Notes: a model not told the origin generated them from the sequence alone. Counted from the stretch's first letter, positions 9,150-18,684 are shown. The stretch: DNA of 64,000 nucleotides from Streptomyces meridianus (GCF_023703325.1 NZ_JAMQGM010000037.1:124001-188000); one strand, 5' to 3'. Translations and numbers: made by a program.

Positions 9150-10121
9150 ATGTCCCCGGCGTACCCGGCGTACCCGGCGCCCCCGGTCCCCGTCACCGTC
9201 CGCGTCCCGGCGAAGGTCAACGTGCAGCTCGCGGTCGGCGGACTGCGCCCCGACGGCTACCACGACCTCGCCAACGTCTTCCTCGCGGTGTCCCTCCACG
9301 ACGACGTCACCGCCACCCCGGCGGACACCCTGCGGATCACCGTCGAGGGACCCGACGCGGGCCGGGTACCGCAGGACCGGACGAACCTCGCCGCCCGCGC
9401 CGCCGAGCTCCTCGCCGCCCGCCACGGCATCGAGCCGCACGTCCACCTGCACATCGCCAAGGACATCCCGGTCGCCGGAGGCATGGCCGGCGGCAGCGCG
9501 GACGCCGCCGGTGCGGTGCTGGCCTGCGACGCCCTCTGGGGGACCGGAGCGAGCCGGGACGAACTCCTCGAGATCTGCGCCGAGGTCGGCAGCGACGTGC
9601 CGTTCAGCCTGGTCGGCGGGGCCGCTCTCGGCCGTGGTCGAGGCGAGCTGCTCACCCCCGTGGAGACCGGCGGCACCTTCCACTGGGTGTTCGCGGTCGC
9701 CGACGGCGGCCTGTCCACCCCGGCCGTCTACCGCGAGTGCGACCGGCTGCGCGAGGCCGCGGGAACCGGCTCCGGCGTCGCGGACGTCCCCGCCCCCGAC
9801 CCCTCCGCAGAGCTCCTGGACGCCCTGCGCAACGGAGACCCGCGCGCGCTCGCCGCCGCCCTGAACTCCGACGGCGGCGCCAACGACCTCCAGCCCGCAG
9901 CGGTCTCCCTGCGCCCGTCCCTCGAGGCGGTGCTGCGCGCGGGCACCGAAGCCGGTGCGCTCGCCGGGATCGTCTCCGGCTCGGGACCCACGACCGCCTT
10001 CCTCACCGAGGACGGGGCGGCCGCCCGCAAGGTCGCCGACGGGCTCCGCGCCTCCGGCACCTGCCGGGCCGCCCGGGTGGCCACCGGCCCCGCGGACGGC
10101 GCCCGCGTGATCACTCGATAG
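9150..10121 (+). CDS. ispE: 4-diphosphocytidyl-2-C-methyl-D-erythritol kinase
   Basis: Codes for 323 residues from ATG 9150, 93 bp after rsmA. It is a GHMP kinase of the MEP isoprenoid pathway, which phosphorylates the 2-hydroxyl of CDP-methylerythritol with ATP. The N-terminus has VRVPAKVNVQLAVGGLRPDGYH, typical of IspE (the lysine and GYH are conserved). The glycine-rich ATP loop PVAGGMAGGSADAAGA falls at about 110-125, and the C-terminal GSGPTTAFL motif is present. The start is followed by a YPAYPAYPAPP repeat encoded by tandem GCGTACCCG units; its role is unknown. The product would feed the carriers used by cell-wall enzymes, including Pmt. Confidence 0.94.
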   Translation: MSPAYPAYPAPPVPVTVRVPAKVNVQLAVGGLRPDGYHDLANVFLAVSLHDDVTATPADTLRITVEGPDAGRVPQDRTNLAARAAELLAARHGIEPHVHLHIAKDIPVAGGMAGGSADAAGAVLACDALWGTGASRDELLEICAEVGSDVPFSLVGGAALGRGRGELLTPVETGGTFHWVFAVADGGLSTPAVYRECDRLREAAGTGSGVADVPAPDPSAELLDALRNGDPRALAAALNSDGGANDLQPAAVSLRPSLEAVLRAGTEAGALAGIVSGSGPTTAFLTEDGAAARKVADGLRASGTCRAARVATGPADGARVITR

Positions 10122-10213
10122 CGCCCCCCGCGGCGGCGGCTACGCTGGGAACGATTCATACAAGGGCGCCCAGGGCCGGTCCACCGGCCCGGGGCGCGGG
10201 AGCTGGGGCGGAA

Positions 10214-12007
10214 GTGGCAACGAACCTCGTCAATCTGGAAACCGTCGACAAGGTGTACGGCACGCGTGCGCTGCTCGACGGCATCTCCCTCGGCGTCAAC
10301 GAGGGCGACCGGATCGGCGTCGTCGGCCGCAACGGCGACGGCAAGACCACCCTCGTCCGCATCCTCGCAAAGCTGGAGGAACCGGACGCCGGACGGGTCA
10401 CCCACTCCGGGGGGCTGCGCCTCGGCGTCCTCACCCAGCACGACTCGCTCGACCCCGCGGCCACCATCCGGCACGAGGTCCTCGGGGACATGGCCGATCA
10501 CGAGTGGGCGGGCGACGCCAAGGTCCGGGACGTGCTCACCGGGCTTTTCGGCGGGCTCGGCCTCCCGGGCTTCCCCGACGGCCTGGAAACCGTCATCGGA
10601 CCGCTCTCCGGCGGTGAGCGCCGGCGCATCGCCCTGGCCAAGCTGCTCATCGGCGAGCCCGATCTGATCGTGCTCGACGAGCCCACCAACCACCTCGACG
10701 TAGAGGGCATCGACTGGCTCGCCGCCCACCTGCGCGCCCGGCGCTCGGCGCTGGTGGTGGTCACCCACGACCGTTGGTTCCTCGACCAGGTCTGCACGCT
10801 GATGTGGGACGTGCAGCGCGGCGCGGTCCACGAGTACGAGGGCGGCTACTCCGACTACGTCTTCGCCCGTGCCGAGCGGGAGCGCATCGCCGCGACGGAG
10901 GAGGCCAAGCGCCAGAACCTGATGCGCAAGGAGCTCGCCTGGCTGCGCCGGGGTGCCCCGGCCCGTACCAGCAAGCCGCGCTTCCGGATCGAGGCCGCGA
11001 ACGCGCTGATCGCCGACGTCCCGCCGCCGCGCGACAGCGCGGAGCTGATGAAGTTCGCCAACTCCCGGCTCGGCAAAACGGTGTTCGAACTCGAGGACGT
11101 CACCGTGCAGGCCGGCCCCAAGGTGCTGGTCGAGCACCTCACCTGGCAGCTCGGACCGGGCGACCGGGTCGCGCTGGTCGGCGTCAACGGTGCCGGCAAG
11201 ACGTCGCTGCTGCGCACACTGGCCGAGGCCGCCCGCACCGAGGGCGAGCAGCAGCCCGCGCAGGGACGCGTGGTCGTGGGCAGGACCGTCAAGCTGGCTC
11301 ATCTCTCGCAGGAGGTCGCCGAACTCGACCCGTCCTGGCGGGTGCTGGAGGCCGTGGAGGCGGTCCGCGGCCGGGTGGACCTCGGCAAGGGCCGGGAGAT
11401 GACGGCATCCCAGCTGTGCGAGAAGTTCGGCTTCGCCAAGGAGAAGCAGTGGACGCCGGTCGGCGATCTCTCGGGCGGTGAGCGCCGGCGGCTGCAGATC
11501 CTGCGGCTGCTGATGGACGAGCCGAACGTCCTGTTCCTCGACGAGCCCACCAACGACCTCGACATCGAGACCCTCACCCAGCTCGAGGACCTCCTGGACG
11601 GCTGGCCCGGGTCGCTGGTCGTCATCAGCCACGACCGTTACTTCACCGAGCGGACCACCGACCGGGTCTTCGCCCTGCTCGGCGACCGGACACTGCGGAT
11701 GCTGCCGCGCGGTCTGGACGAGTACCTGGAGCGCCGCCGCCGCATGCATGAGGCCGCGGTGCCCGCGCCGGCGGCCCCGGCCAAGGACAAGCCCGCGGGG
11801 GACAACCGGGCCGCGAAGAAGGAACTGCAGAAGATCGAACGGCGTCTGGACCGGATCGGGGACCAGGAGTCCAAGCTCCACGAGCAGATCGCCGAGAACG
11901 CCACCGACTTCGAACGCGTCGCGAAGCTGGACGCGGACTTGCGCGAACTCGCCTCCGAGAAGGACGAACTGGAACTGCGCTGGCTCGAACTCGCCGACAG
12001 CGTTTGA
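10214..12007 (+). CDS. ABC-F family ATPase (Uup-like, ribosome-associated)
   Basis: Codes for 597 residues from GTG 10214. Two ABC domains are joined by a linker and no membrane segment is present, which defines ABC-F. First domain: Walker A G38RNGDGKTT, signature LSGGERRRIAL, Walker B LIVLDEPTNHLD. Second domain: Walker A with K329 in GVNGAGKTS, signature LSGGERRRLQ, Walker B LFLDEPTNDLD. A C-terminal charged coiled coil (about 520-590) resembles the Uup C-terminal domain. The family acts on ribosomes as translation factors; some members protect against antibiotics. The housekeeping context (next to ispE) favours the translation-factor role and nothing here indicates resistance. Confidence 0.9.
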   Translation: MATNLVNLETVDKVYGTRALLDGISLGVNEGDRIGVVGRNGDGKTTLVRILAKLEEPDAGRVTHSGGLRLGVLTQHDSLDPAATIRHEVLGDMADHEWAGDAKVRDVLTGLFGGLGLPGFPDGLETVIGPLSGGERRRIALAKLLIGEPDLIVLDEPTNHLDVEGIDWLAAHLRARRSALVVVTHDRWFLDQVCTLMWDVQRGAVHEYEGGYSDYVFARAERERIAATEEAKRQNLMRKELAWLRRGAPARTSKPRFRIEAANALIADVPPPRDSAELMKFANSRLGKTVFELEDVTVQAGPKVLVEHLTWQLGPGDRVALVGVNGAGKTSLLRTLAEAARTEGEQQPAQGRVVVGRTVKLAHLSQEVAELDPSWRVLEAVEAVRGRVDLGKGREMTASQLCEKFGFAKEKQWTPVGDLSGGERRRLQILRLLMDEPNVLFLDEPTNDLDIETLTQLEDLLDGWPGSLVVISHDRYFTERTTDRVFALLGDRTLRMLPRGLDEYLERRRRMHEAAVPAPAAPAKDKPAGDNRAAKKELQKIERRLDRIGDQESKLHEQIAENATDFERVAKLDADLRELASEKDELELRWLELADSV

Positions 12008-12026
12008 GCGTTGACGCCTCGGTGCG

Positions 12027-12070
12027 TCCGTCGCGCCGGCCGGGGTGGTTCGTCCGCCCGGTGCGACGGA
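12027..12070 (+). terminator. Imperfect inverted repeat after the ABC-F gene
   Basis: TCCGTCGCGCCGG (12027-12039) and CCGGTGCGACGGA (12058-12070) pair at 12 of 13 positions with an 18-base loop, 20 bp past the ABC-F stop. There is no T-run, as is usual in Streptomyces. The rest of the gap to 12273 presumably contains the promoter of the next gene. Confidence 0.5.
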
Positions 12071-12273
12071 TTCGTCCCGGGTCCGTCACACCTGTCATGG
12101 CTGACACCCGCCCCCTTCACAACCCGGTTTCCAGTGGTACAAAGAACTCCCGCTCGCGAATCGTTGCTTGGCGGGTTCCGCGCCCGATTCGCTCCATCCC
12201 GGGAAGAACCGACCACCCGGGACAGCGGGGGAGTCCGGTCGGGCTGCGGACCCCCGTGAAGAGGTAGAAGCCC

Positions 12274-14025
12274 ATGGCGAAGCCGCCGCCTCAGCCACCG
12301 CAGGAGCCGCCCCAGGGCGGTTTCGGCGCGCCGCAGGACCCACGCTCCGGTTCCACGGACGGACCGTCCGGATACGGGTACCCGCCGAAACAGCCCAGCG
12401 GGCAGCCGGGTTACGGCTACCCCCAGCCGCAGGGCCACGCTCCGCAGACCCCGCCACCGCCCGGCGCAGCGCCCGGGTACGGATACCCGGGGCCGCCCCA
12501 GCCGGGTTACGGATACCCGGGCCGGCAGCCGTACGGCCAACAGCCCTACGGGCAGCAGCCGTACGGCATGTACCCGCAGGGCACGTACCCCGGCGGCATA
12601 CCCCCGCAGGGCGGCCGGTCGAATCAGCGGATGATGATCGTCATCAGTGCCGCGGTCGCGGTCGTGCTCGTGATCGCCGGCGGAGTCTGGTTCGCCAACA
12701 GCAATGACGGGGGCAAGGACGACGTCGCGGGTACCTCCGGGGGCAGCCGGGGCAGCGAGGACGGTGGCGGCACGGACCCGACCGAGGGGGGCGGCGAACG
12801 GCCCGCCGACGCCGATGCGAAGGCGGTTCTGCAGGTCCCCTACCCCTCCTCCGTCCCGGTCGACAGCATGCTGGTTCCCGGGCAGTGGGCGACGGCGAAG
12901 ACGTACGCCAAGCCCTCCGTCTACTCGATCACCGGTTACCACGCCGACACCGGGAAGAAGGCCTGGAAGCTCCCTCTCGACGGCCAGGTCTGCGCCTCGT
13001 CGAGGCACGTCACGGCGGACGGGCGGACCGCGGTCGTCTTCCAGGAGCGGAAGATGAGCTCCGACAGCTCGTCCGAGCCCTGCAACCAGATCGCCGTCAT
13101 CGACCTCGACGCGGGCAGGAAGCTCTGGCAGAAGAAGCTGCCGGGTGATCGTGTCTACAGCACCGGCCTGAGCCTGACCATCAGCGGCAACACCGTCGCG
13201 TCCGCCTGGATCGGCGGATCGGCCGGCTACTCCATCACCGGCAAGGAGCTCTGGAAGTCCGCCAGTTATCGCGGCTGCCGGCCCCGCGGCTACGGCGGCG
13301 GCAAGGCGCTGGTGGCTGTCACCGACTGCGGGAGCGGAATCGACAACGAGTACAAGGTCCAGAAGATCGACCCGGCGACCGGCAGGGCGAAGTGGAGCTT
13401 CGCGGCCCCGAAGGGCCTCAAGAACGTCAACGTCATCTCCACCGATCCGGTGGTCGTCGCCGTCGGCGCCGGCTCGGTGAGCACGACGGACATCATGTCC
13501 CTGGACGACAAGGGCAAGCTGCGCGCCCGGCTCTCACTCGAGCGTCCGGAACACGGGCAGCCGAAGTACGACCCCAACTGCCGGATCGACACCGAGTCCT
13601 GTGTGACGGTGGCCGTCGACAAGGACAACCTCTACCTTCCTTCGGAGGAGCACCAGGGCAAGTCCCAGTACGGGGACACGAACGAGATCATCGCGTTCGA
13701 CCTGGGGACCGGGAAGCCCAAGTGGAAGTCCGACGCGGGGGAGAAGCGCACCATCCTGCCGTTGCGGATGGACGGTGACACGCTCATCGCCTACCGCCAG
13801 CCCACGCTGGACTCGGGTGGCCAGGTGGTGGGCATCGAGACCGGGTCGGGCAAGCAGACGGTCTACCTCAGATTGCCGAACGAGACGTCGGAGTCGGAGC
13901 GCAGGCTCGCACCGGGATACGGCACCGGCGCCCTGTACGTGAACGGGCGGCTTTTCATGTCGCGCGACTCGATCCGCAAGAACAGCACCTATGACAAGGA
14001 ACTGGCGCTCGCCTTCGGCAGCTGA
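12274..14025 (+). CDS. Membrane-anchored beta-propeller (PQQ-like) protein
   Basis: Codes for 583 residues from ATG 12274, with GAGGTAGAA upstream. The first 115 residues are Pro/Gln/Gly/Tyr-rich with repeated GYGYP units. A transmembrane segment starts at M120 (MMIVISAAVAVVLVIAGGVW), so the short-repeat tail is cytoplasmic and the rest is outside. After a Gly/Ser/Asp linker comes a domain of about 390 residues with repeated W-containing blades such as GKKAWKLPLDGQ, AGRKLWQKKLPG, TGRAKWSFAAPKG and TGKPKWKSDAG, the pattern of PQQ-like quinoprotein propellers. No quinone-binding residues can be assigned. Similar Streptomyces proteins often accompany kinases or other cell-surface proteins; function here is unknown. 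Confidence 0.8.
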   Translation: MAKPPPQPPQEPPQGGFGAPQDPRSGSTDGPSGYGYPPKQPSGQPGYGYPQPQGHAPQTPPPPGAAPGYGYPGPPQPGYGYPGRQPYGQQPYGQQPYGMYPQGTYPGGIPPQGGRSNQRMMIVISAAVAVVLVIAGGVWFANSNDGGKDDVAGTSGGSRGSEDGGGTDPTEGGGERPADADAKAVLQVPYPSSVPVDSMLVPGQWATAKTYAKPSVYSITGYHADTGKKAWKLPLDGQVCASSRHVTADGRTAVVFQERKMSSDSSSEPCNQIAVIDLDAGRKLWQKKLPGDRVYSTGLSLTISGNTVASAWIGGSAGYSITGKELWKSASYRGCRPRGYGGGKALVAVTDCGSGIDNEYKVQKIDPATGRAKWSFAAPKGLKNVNVISTDPVVVAVGAGSVSTTDIMSLDDKGKLRARLSLERPEHGQPKYDPNCRIDTESCVTVAVDKDNLYLPSEEHQGKSQYGDTNEIIAFDLGTGKPKWKSDAGEKRTILPLRMDGDTLIAYRQPTLDSGGQVVGIETGSGKQTVYLRLPNETSESERRLAPGYGTGALYVNGRLFMSRDSIRKNSTYDKELALAFGS

Positions 14026-14040
14026 CGGGCCGTCGTTCCC

Positions 14041-14083
14041 CGCAGGCCCGGTGCCACATCCACGATGTGGCACCGGGCCTGCG
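14041..14083. terminator. Strong 20-bp hairpin terminator
   Basis: A perfect 20-bp inverted repeat (14041-14060 and 14064-14083, arms beginning CGCAGGCCCGGTGCC) encloses a 3-base loop, 15 bp after the propeller gene's stop. It is expected to end transcription and marks the left limit of the secreted-protein block. Confidence 0.88.
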
Positions 14084-14705
14084 GCGTTCCGCCCAGGCGG
14101 GCGTGAGCCGTTCCTGTCCGAGCGCCGGGGTGACTCCCCGTTCGAGGTGCTGGACGGCGCTCCACCGCGCGTCCGCGGCGGGTGATGTTGCCCAGTGAGC
14201 ACCGTGTGCAACGGGCCGTCTTCGCGGCCGACTCCGTGCCGAGGCAGGTTGCCTTCGCCGCATCGTGCCCGCGGCGCTCCTTCCGGTGGCGACGATGCGC
14301 GCCGTCCCGCGCTCGTGTGGCCGCGGTGCGAGGGCGCCGCTCCACGCCCTGGAGCCAGCCGGTGCTGAAGGCAATACGTGGTTTCAGAGCAGTCGTTGGA
14401 TCTGCACCATGTCATCACTTCATGCCGTGCAACCTTTTCCAGGTATGGCGCACGTCACAGATCAGGAGTCCCGTCTGTTCCTAATGAACCGTCAAGTCCA
14501 TTGGACAGCAAGCAGTGTTGTGGATTTCATGTGACGGCTGGAGCGCTCCGCTCGCCCTCCCCCAGGGGCGATCTCGCAGTCGGCGCTCAGCAACTCCGGG
14601 TGCGCAGTCGCGCATTCGGACGGGGGGTGGGGGGAGGGGCTTTCGTTCTTCCTTGCGCCTGGCCGCAAGTTCGGGCCGGACCGGAACCGATGGACGAGGA
14701 ATATG
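14084..14705. other. Non-coding stretch with an AT-richer patch
   Basis: No convincing gene was seen in about 620 bp. The part from roughly 14370 to 14535 is clearly less GC-rich than its surroundings (for example CAACCTTTTCCAGGTATGG and CCTAATGAACCGTCAAGTCC). It lies where the conserved chromosome gives way to the accessory block and may hold a promoter or junction debris. Confidence 0.5.
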
Positions 14706-15239
14706 ATGAAGCCACTCGAGAGACCTGGAAGAAAATCTTCGGCACGGAGGCTCGCACGGGGCGCCGTCGTGGCTGCGACGGCCGGGGCACTGGTCTGGCT
14801 GGCCGTGACGGCCGGCGCGCAGGGCAGTCCGTCCGGGACGACACGGTTGGTGGCCGACGAGGGCCCCGGATATGCGGTGGAGGACTTCGACTACCCGCAG
14901 GCCGACAAGATCCTGGCCGAGCAGGGGATCACGCTGAAGCGCGGTGACGGGCACATCGTGCTCGCGGACTGTGCGAGCGAGACGGGCCTGCTGGAGGTAT
15001 GGGCTCGGCAGCAGGACAAGATCTGCTTCCGGATGACCGGCGACTCGGGCTGGCTGACCATGGAGATCCCCTCGGTCTACGGGGTCAAGGGCAACGACTA
15101 CACCACGCAGGTGGACATGACGGTGGGTACGGAGGAGAAGACCTTCGACATCGCCAAGAACTCCTGGACCCCGGTGGGCGAGAGCGCGGACGAGCAGGGG
15201 CGCGAGCACATGCTGGTGGAGATCAGGTCCTCCAAGTAA
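14706..15239 (+). CDS. Small exported protein of unknown function
   Basis: Codes for 177 residues. ATG 14706 is preferred over the adjacent ATG 14703 because GACGAGGA sits 7 bases upstream of it. The N-terminus RRLARGAVVAATAGALVWL then AVTAGAQG is a signal peptide, cleaved near residue 42. The mature part, about 135 residues, has a single Cys pair (DCASET and KICFRM) that could form a disulfide. It is beta-rich with motifs such as YAVEDFDYPQADKILAEQG and WLTMEIPSVYGVKGNDY. No known fold was recognised. It heads a same-strand run of exported proteins and ends 109 bp before the trypsin-like gene. Confidence 0.75.
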   Translation: MKPLERPGRKSSARRLARGAVVAATAGALVWLAVTAGAQGSPSGTTRLVADEGPGYAVEDFDYPQADKILAEQGITLKRGDGHIVLADCASETGLLEVWARQQDKICFRMTGDSGWLTMEIPSVYGVKGNDYTTQVDMTVGTEEKTFDIAKNSWTPVGESADEQGREHMLVEIRSSK

Positions 15240-15348
15240 CCGTCACCGTCCGATGGTTCACCTGCCATCGGAACGCCCGGTTCTCCCCTCATGCCCCTAC
15301 CCCTTCGGGGCGGGCGCACTCCGTCTCTCTTTCCGAGGATTCTTCGTC

Positions 15349-17538
15349 ATGCGACACCGCAGATCCATCCGATTCGCCGCGCTGGCCGTTGCCCTGGCCG
15401 TCGGCCCCACCGCGTTGCTCACTGCCGTTCCGGTGGCTGCCGTCACCGGCGCTCCGGCGGCCGATCAGACCCACGCCTTCACCGCGCGCCTGGACATCGG
15501 CGACACCACCCGCGGCTGCACCGGCGTCCTGGTGGACACCGAGTGGCTGCTGACCGCGGCCAGTTGCTTCGCCGACGACCCGGCGCAGAGCCTGTCCGTC
15601 CCGGCCGGCAGGCCGAAGCTGAAGACCACTGCGACCATCGGGCGTACCGACCTGACCACCACCGCGGGCGCGGTGCGCGAGGTCGTCGAACTCGTGCCGC
15701 GCGACGACCGGGACGCGGTGCTCGCCCGGCTCGACCGGCCGGTCACCGAGGTCGCGCCCGTCGCCCTCGCGGACAGTGCCCCGGCCACCGGTGAGGAGCT
15801 GGCCTTCGCCGGTTACGGGCGCACCCGCACCGAGTGGGCGCCGCTGAAGCTGCACACCGGCACGTACACCGTGGATGCCTCCGACGCGACCGCGGCCACC
15901 GTCACCGGCAAGGACGGGGTGTCGGCGTGTGCGGGCGACACCGGCGGTCCGGTGCTACGCGCGTCGACCGGCGGAGCGCAGCTCGTCGCACTCACCAGCC
16001 GCTCTTACCAGGGAGGTTGCTTCGGCGTCGACGCCGCCGAGACCCGGACCGGAGGCGCGGCCGCCCGGGTGGACGACCTGGGCGGGTGGATCGCCGAGAC
16101 CACCGGTGCGGCCGCCATGACCGACTTCAACTGCGACGGCCTCCGGGACGTCGCGATCTCCGACCCGGACGCCACGGTCGCCGGGGCGGCCAAGGCCGGC
16201 CGGGTGCAGGTCGTCTACGGCGGAGGCAAGGGCACCGCCGAGATCACCCAGAACACCCCGAACCTCCCGGGTGACTCCGAGGCCGGCGACCTGTTCGGCA
16301 AGGCCCTGGCCACCTTCGACCACAACCAGGACGGCTGCACGGACCTGGCCGTGGGTATCCCCGGCGAGGCGATCGGCGCCGAGGCGAACGCGGGCGGCGC
16401 GCAGATCGTCTACGGTGCGCCGGACGGCATCGCCACCGGCACCGCCGCGGTCGCCCTGTACCAGGGTGCGGGCAGCGGCGCGCTGGCCTCCTCGGTCTCC
16501 GAGGCCGGTGACCAGCTCGGCGCCTCGCTGGCCGCGGGCACGACCGCCGCGGGCGCCCCGTACCTGGCGGTCGGCGCGCCGGGCGAGGACTCCGCGGGCG
16601 GACTCACCGACGCGGGCGGGGTCTTCTACCTGGGCTCCACCGGCCTGAGCAACGTGGTGCTCCATCAGGACAGGCTGGACGTGCCGGGCGTCATGGAGGC
16701 GGACGACAAGTTCGGCTCCGCGATCGCCGGTTCTCCGCAGCATCTGGCGATCGCCTCGGGCGGCGAAGCCATCGGCACCAAGGCGAACGCAGGCGGGGTG
16801 GCGCTGTTCACCCATGCACGCAACGCCGACAACCTCCCCACCGGAATCACCGGCCTGGACCAGGACCAGGACACCGTGGAGGGCGGGGCCGAGACGGGCG
16901 ACCGGTTCGGCGGCGCGCTGGCCATGGTCTCCTACCGGTCGAGCGCTTCGGCTGACGGCACGGAGTCCGTCCTGGCCGTGGGCACGCCCGGCGAGGACGG
17001 CACCTCGGCCGCGGACGCGGGCCGGGTGGACACCTTCCTGCTGACCGGGACCGGCGCCACCCAGATGACCGGGATCTACCAGGGCTCCCCCGGAGTTCCC
17101 GGCGCAGTGGAGGCCGGTGACAACTTCGGCGCCACCCTGGCCGCGGTCGACACCGCCCCGGACGAGGTCAGCACGGCGAGGAACACGCTGCTCGCGGTCG
17201 GCGTGCCCGGCGAGGACACCCCCGAGGGCGCCGACGCCGGCACGGTCTACACCTTCGGCCTCACCGGCGCCCCGGGTGACTCGGTCGCCACGGTCCACCC
17301 CGGCAAGTTCGGTATCCCCGGCACTCTGGGCGCGAACCAGAAGGTCGGTTCTGCTCTGACCGCCACCGGCGCCGACCTCTACCTCGGGATGCCGTTCGGC
17401 CCGTCCACGTACGGCTCGGTGCACACCGTGCCCTGGGCGAACGTCTACGACGCGGCCACCCAGACGGTGACCACCCACGAGCCGGGCAGGAACGGCCTGC
17501 CCGCCACCGGCGACACCTTCGGCACCGCGATCCGCTGA
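15349..17538 (+). CDS. Secreted trypsin-fold pseudoprotease fused to FG-GAP beta-propeller
   Basis: Codes for 729 residues from ATG 15349, with GAGGA 9 bases upstream; an in-frame ATG at 15253 would bury the signal peptide. Residues 1-37 are a signal peptide. Residues 42-250 have the trypsin (S1) fold with its disulfide cysteines (C57/C73, C194/C224), but the catalytic His position reads TAAS72CF and the catalytic Ser position reads GDT198GGP; D122 is kept. A normal enzyme has TAAHC and GDSGGP, so peptidase activity is not expected (inference). Residues 255-729 hold about seven FG-GAP repeats (e.g. DFNCDGLRDVAIS, DHNQDGCTDLAVGIPGE), forming an integrin-alpha-like, partly calcium-binding propeller. 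The protein looks built for binding and not for cleavage. Neighbours are also exported. Confidence 0.85.
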   Translation: MRHRRSIRFAALAVALAVGPTALLTAVPVAAVTGAPAADQTHAFTARLDIGDTTRGCTGVLVDTEWLLTAASCFADDPAQSLSVPAGRPKLKTTATIGRTDLTTTAGAVREVVELVPRDDRDAVLARLDRPVTEVAPVALADSAPATGEELAFAGYGRTRTEWAPLKLHTGTYTVDASDATAATVTGKDGVSACAGDTGGPVLRASTGGAQLVALTSRSYQGGCFGVDAAETRTGGAAARVDDLGGWIAETTGAAAMTDFNCDGLRDVAISDPDATVAGAAKAGRVQVVYGGGKGTAEITQNTPNLPGDSEAGDLFGKALATFDHNQDGCTDLAVGIPGEAIGAEANAGGAQIVYGAPDGIATGTAAVALYQGAGSGALASSVSEAGDQLGASLAAGTTAAGAPYLAVGAPGEDSAGGLTDAGGVFYLGSTGLSNVVLHQDRLDVPGVMEADDKFGSAIAGSPQHLAIASGGEAIGTKANAGGVALFTHARNADNLPTGITGLDQDQDTVEGGAETGDRFGGALAMVSYRSSASADGTESVLAVGTPGEDGTSAADAGRVDTFLLTGTGATQMTGIYQGSPGVPGAVEAGDNFGATLAAVDTAPDEVSTARNTLLAVGVPGEDTPEGADAGTVYTFGLTGAPGDSVATVHPGKFGIPGTLGANQKVGSALTATGADLYLGMPFGPSTYGSVHTVPWANVYDAATQTVTTHEPGRNGLPATGDTFGTAIR

Positions 17539-17561
17539 CCACCCGGCCATTCCTGGCCACC

Positions 17562-17596
17562 TCCGCAGGCCGGTCTCTCCCCGGCCGGCCTGCGGA
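17562..17596 (+). terminator. Hairpin after the pseudoprotease gene
   Basis: TCCGCAGGCCGG (17562-17573) and CCGGCCTGCGGA (17585-17596) pair perfectly over 12 bp with an 11-base loop, 24 bp after the stop. It probably separates this gene from the esterase gene, leaving about 200 bp for an esterase promoter. Confidence 0.7.
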
Positions 17597-17799
17597 CCGG
17601 ACGGAGTCCACTGCACGGCGGTCCACCGGGTCGCAACCGCCCCGGGCGGTCCCGGCCCACGGACGCCCGAAGGTTCTGCTCCACCGATAGGCCGCCATCG
17701 GCACGGCCCCGGGACCACAACGAATTGCCGACGAACCGAAGACGGGGGATGCCCGCGTCCCCTCCTCCCACTCCCTCTTCACGAAAGCAGCTCCGCATC

Positions 17800-18684
17800 A
17801 TGCGTCGCGTTCTGCTGCCCCTCCTCGGGGCGTTCCTCGCCGTCACCGGCCTGCTGTCTGCGGCCCCCGCTCAGCCCGCGCACGCCGCCGAGACACCCAC
17901 CACCCACAGCTACGGCGGCCATGCCCGCCAGACCCTGGACGCCTACTGGACCCCCTCCACCGGGGCACCGAAGCCCGCGCTGATCCTCATCCACGGCGGC
18001 TACTGGTACGCCCAGACCGACTGGTCCACCCGCGCCCAGGACTTCGCCGACCAGGGCTTCCAGGTATTCGCCATCAAGTACCGGCTCAACTTCGAGGCCG
18101 CCTGGCCCGCCCAGCGCGACGACGTCGCCGCAGCCACCGCGTGGGTGCGACAGCACGCCGCCGAGTTCGATGCCGACCCCGAGCGGGTGGTCATGCTCGG
18201 TTCCTCGGCCGGCGGCCAGCTCGCCACGGACGCTGCGACCAACGGCACCAACGCCCTCGATCTCAAGGGCATCGTGGCGCTGTCCCCCGTCGCCTCTCCC
18301 TACCGGGCCTGGGTGGACGGCAACGCCTCCACCGAGTTCAAGCGACGCAAGGTCCGCGACAACGCCTCCATCCTGGCCCGCTGCTACCCCGACTCGACCG
18401 ACACCAGCGAGGCCATGCACGCCTCCTGCTGGGGCACCTGGCGCTCCATGGTGTCCAAGAACTGGGCCAACGCCGGTGACGCCCCCATGTACCTGCTGCA
18501 CTCCGAGGATGACTTCGTGCCGGCCACCCACTCCACCGACCTGGAGGCCACCGCCGAGAAGAACGGCGTCCCGGCCGGTGACATCACCACCCGCATCGTC
18601 ACGGGGTCCGCGCACGGCGGCGCGCTGCTGAGCCAGGGCACCGAGTTCGACCGTATCGTCAGCTGGCTCAAGGCCAAGGCCTGA
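17800..18684 (+). CDS. Secreted alpha/beta-hydrolase (esterase/lipase-like)
   Basis: Codes for 294 residues from ATG 17800 (MRRVLLPLLGAF), which begins a clean signal peptide ending AQPAHAAE; the longer in-frame ATG at 17725 adds an unlikely 25 residues. The oxyanion-hole motif is HGGYWY, the nucleophile elbow is GSSAGGQ, the acid is in LLHSEDDFVP and the base in GSAHGG. These are the marks of the HSL/BD-FAE type esterases. The substrate is unknown; short acyl or feruloyl esters are typical. It lies 45 bp before the next FG-GAP gene, so the two are likely cotranscribed. Confidence 0.88.
   Translation: MRRVLLPLLGAFLAVTGLLSAAPAQPAHAAETPTTHSYGGHARQTLDAYWTPSTGAPKPALILIHGGYWYAQTDWSTRAQDFADQGFQVFAIKYRLNFEAAWPAQRDDVAAATAWVRQHAAEFDADPERVVMLGSSAGGQLATDAATNGTNALDLKGIVALSPVASPYRAWVDGNASTEFKRRKVRDNASILARCYPDSTDTSEAMHASCWGTWRSMVSKNWANAGDAPMYLLHSEDDFVPATHSTDLEATAEKNGVPAGDITTRIVTGSAHGGALLSQGTEFDRIVSWLKAKA

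Noticed and set aside
9728..11881. A 717-codon open frame on the minus strand
   Set aside because: It lies opposite ispE and the ABC-F gene; its sequence is the His/Gln/Gly/Asp-rich mirror typical of high-GC antisense frames.
14182..14702. Short open frames in the gap before the secreted-protein block
   Set aside because: No ribosome site, signal peptide or family motif; composition does not show the coding third-position GC pattern.
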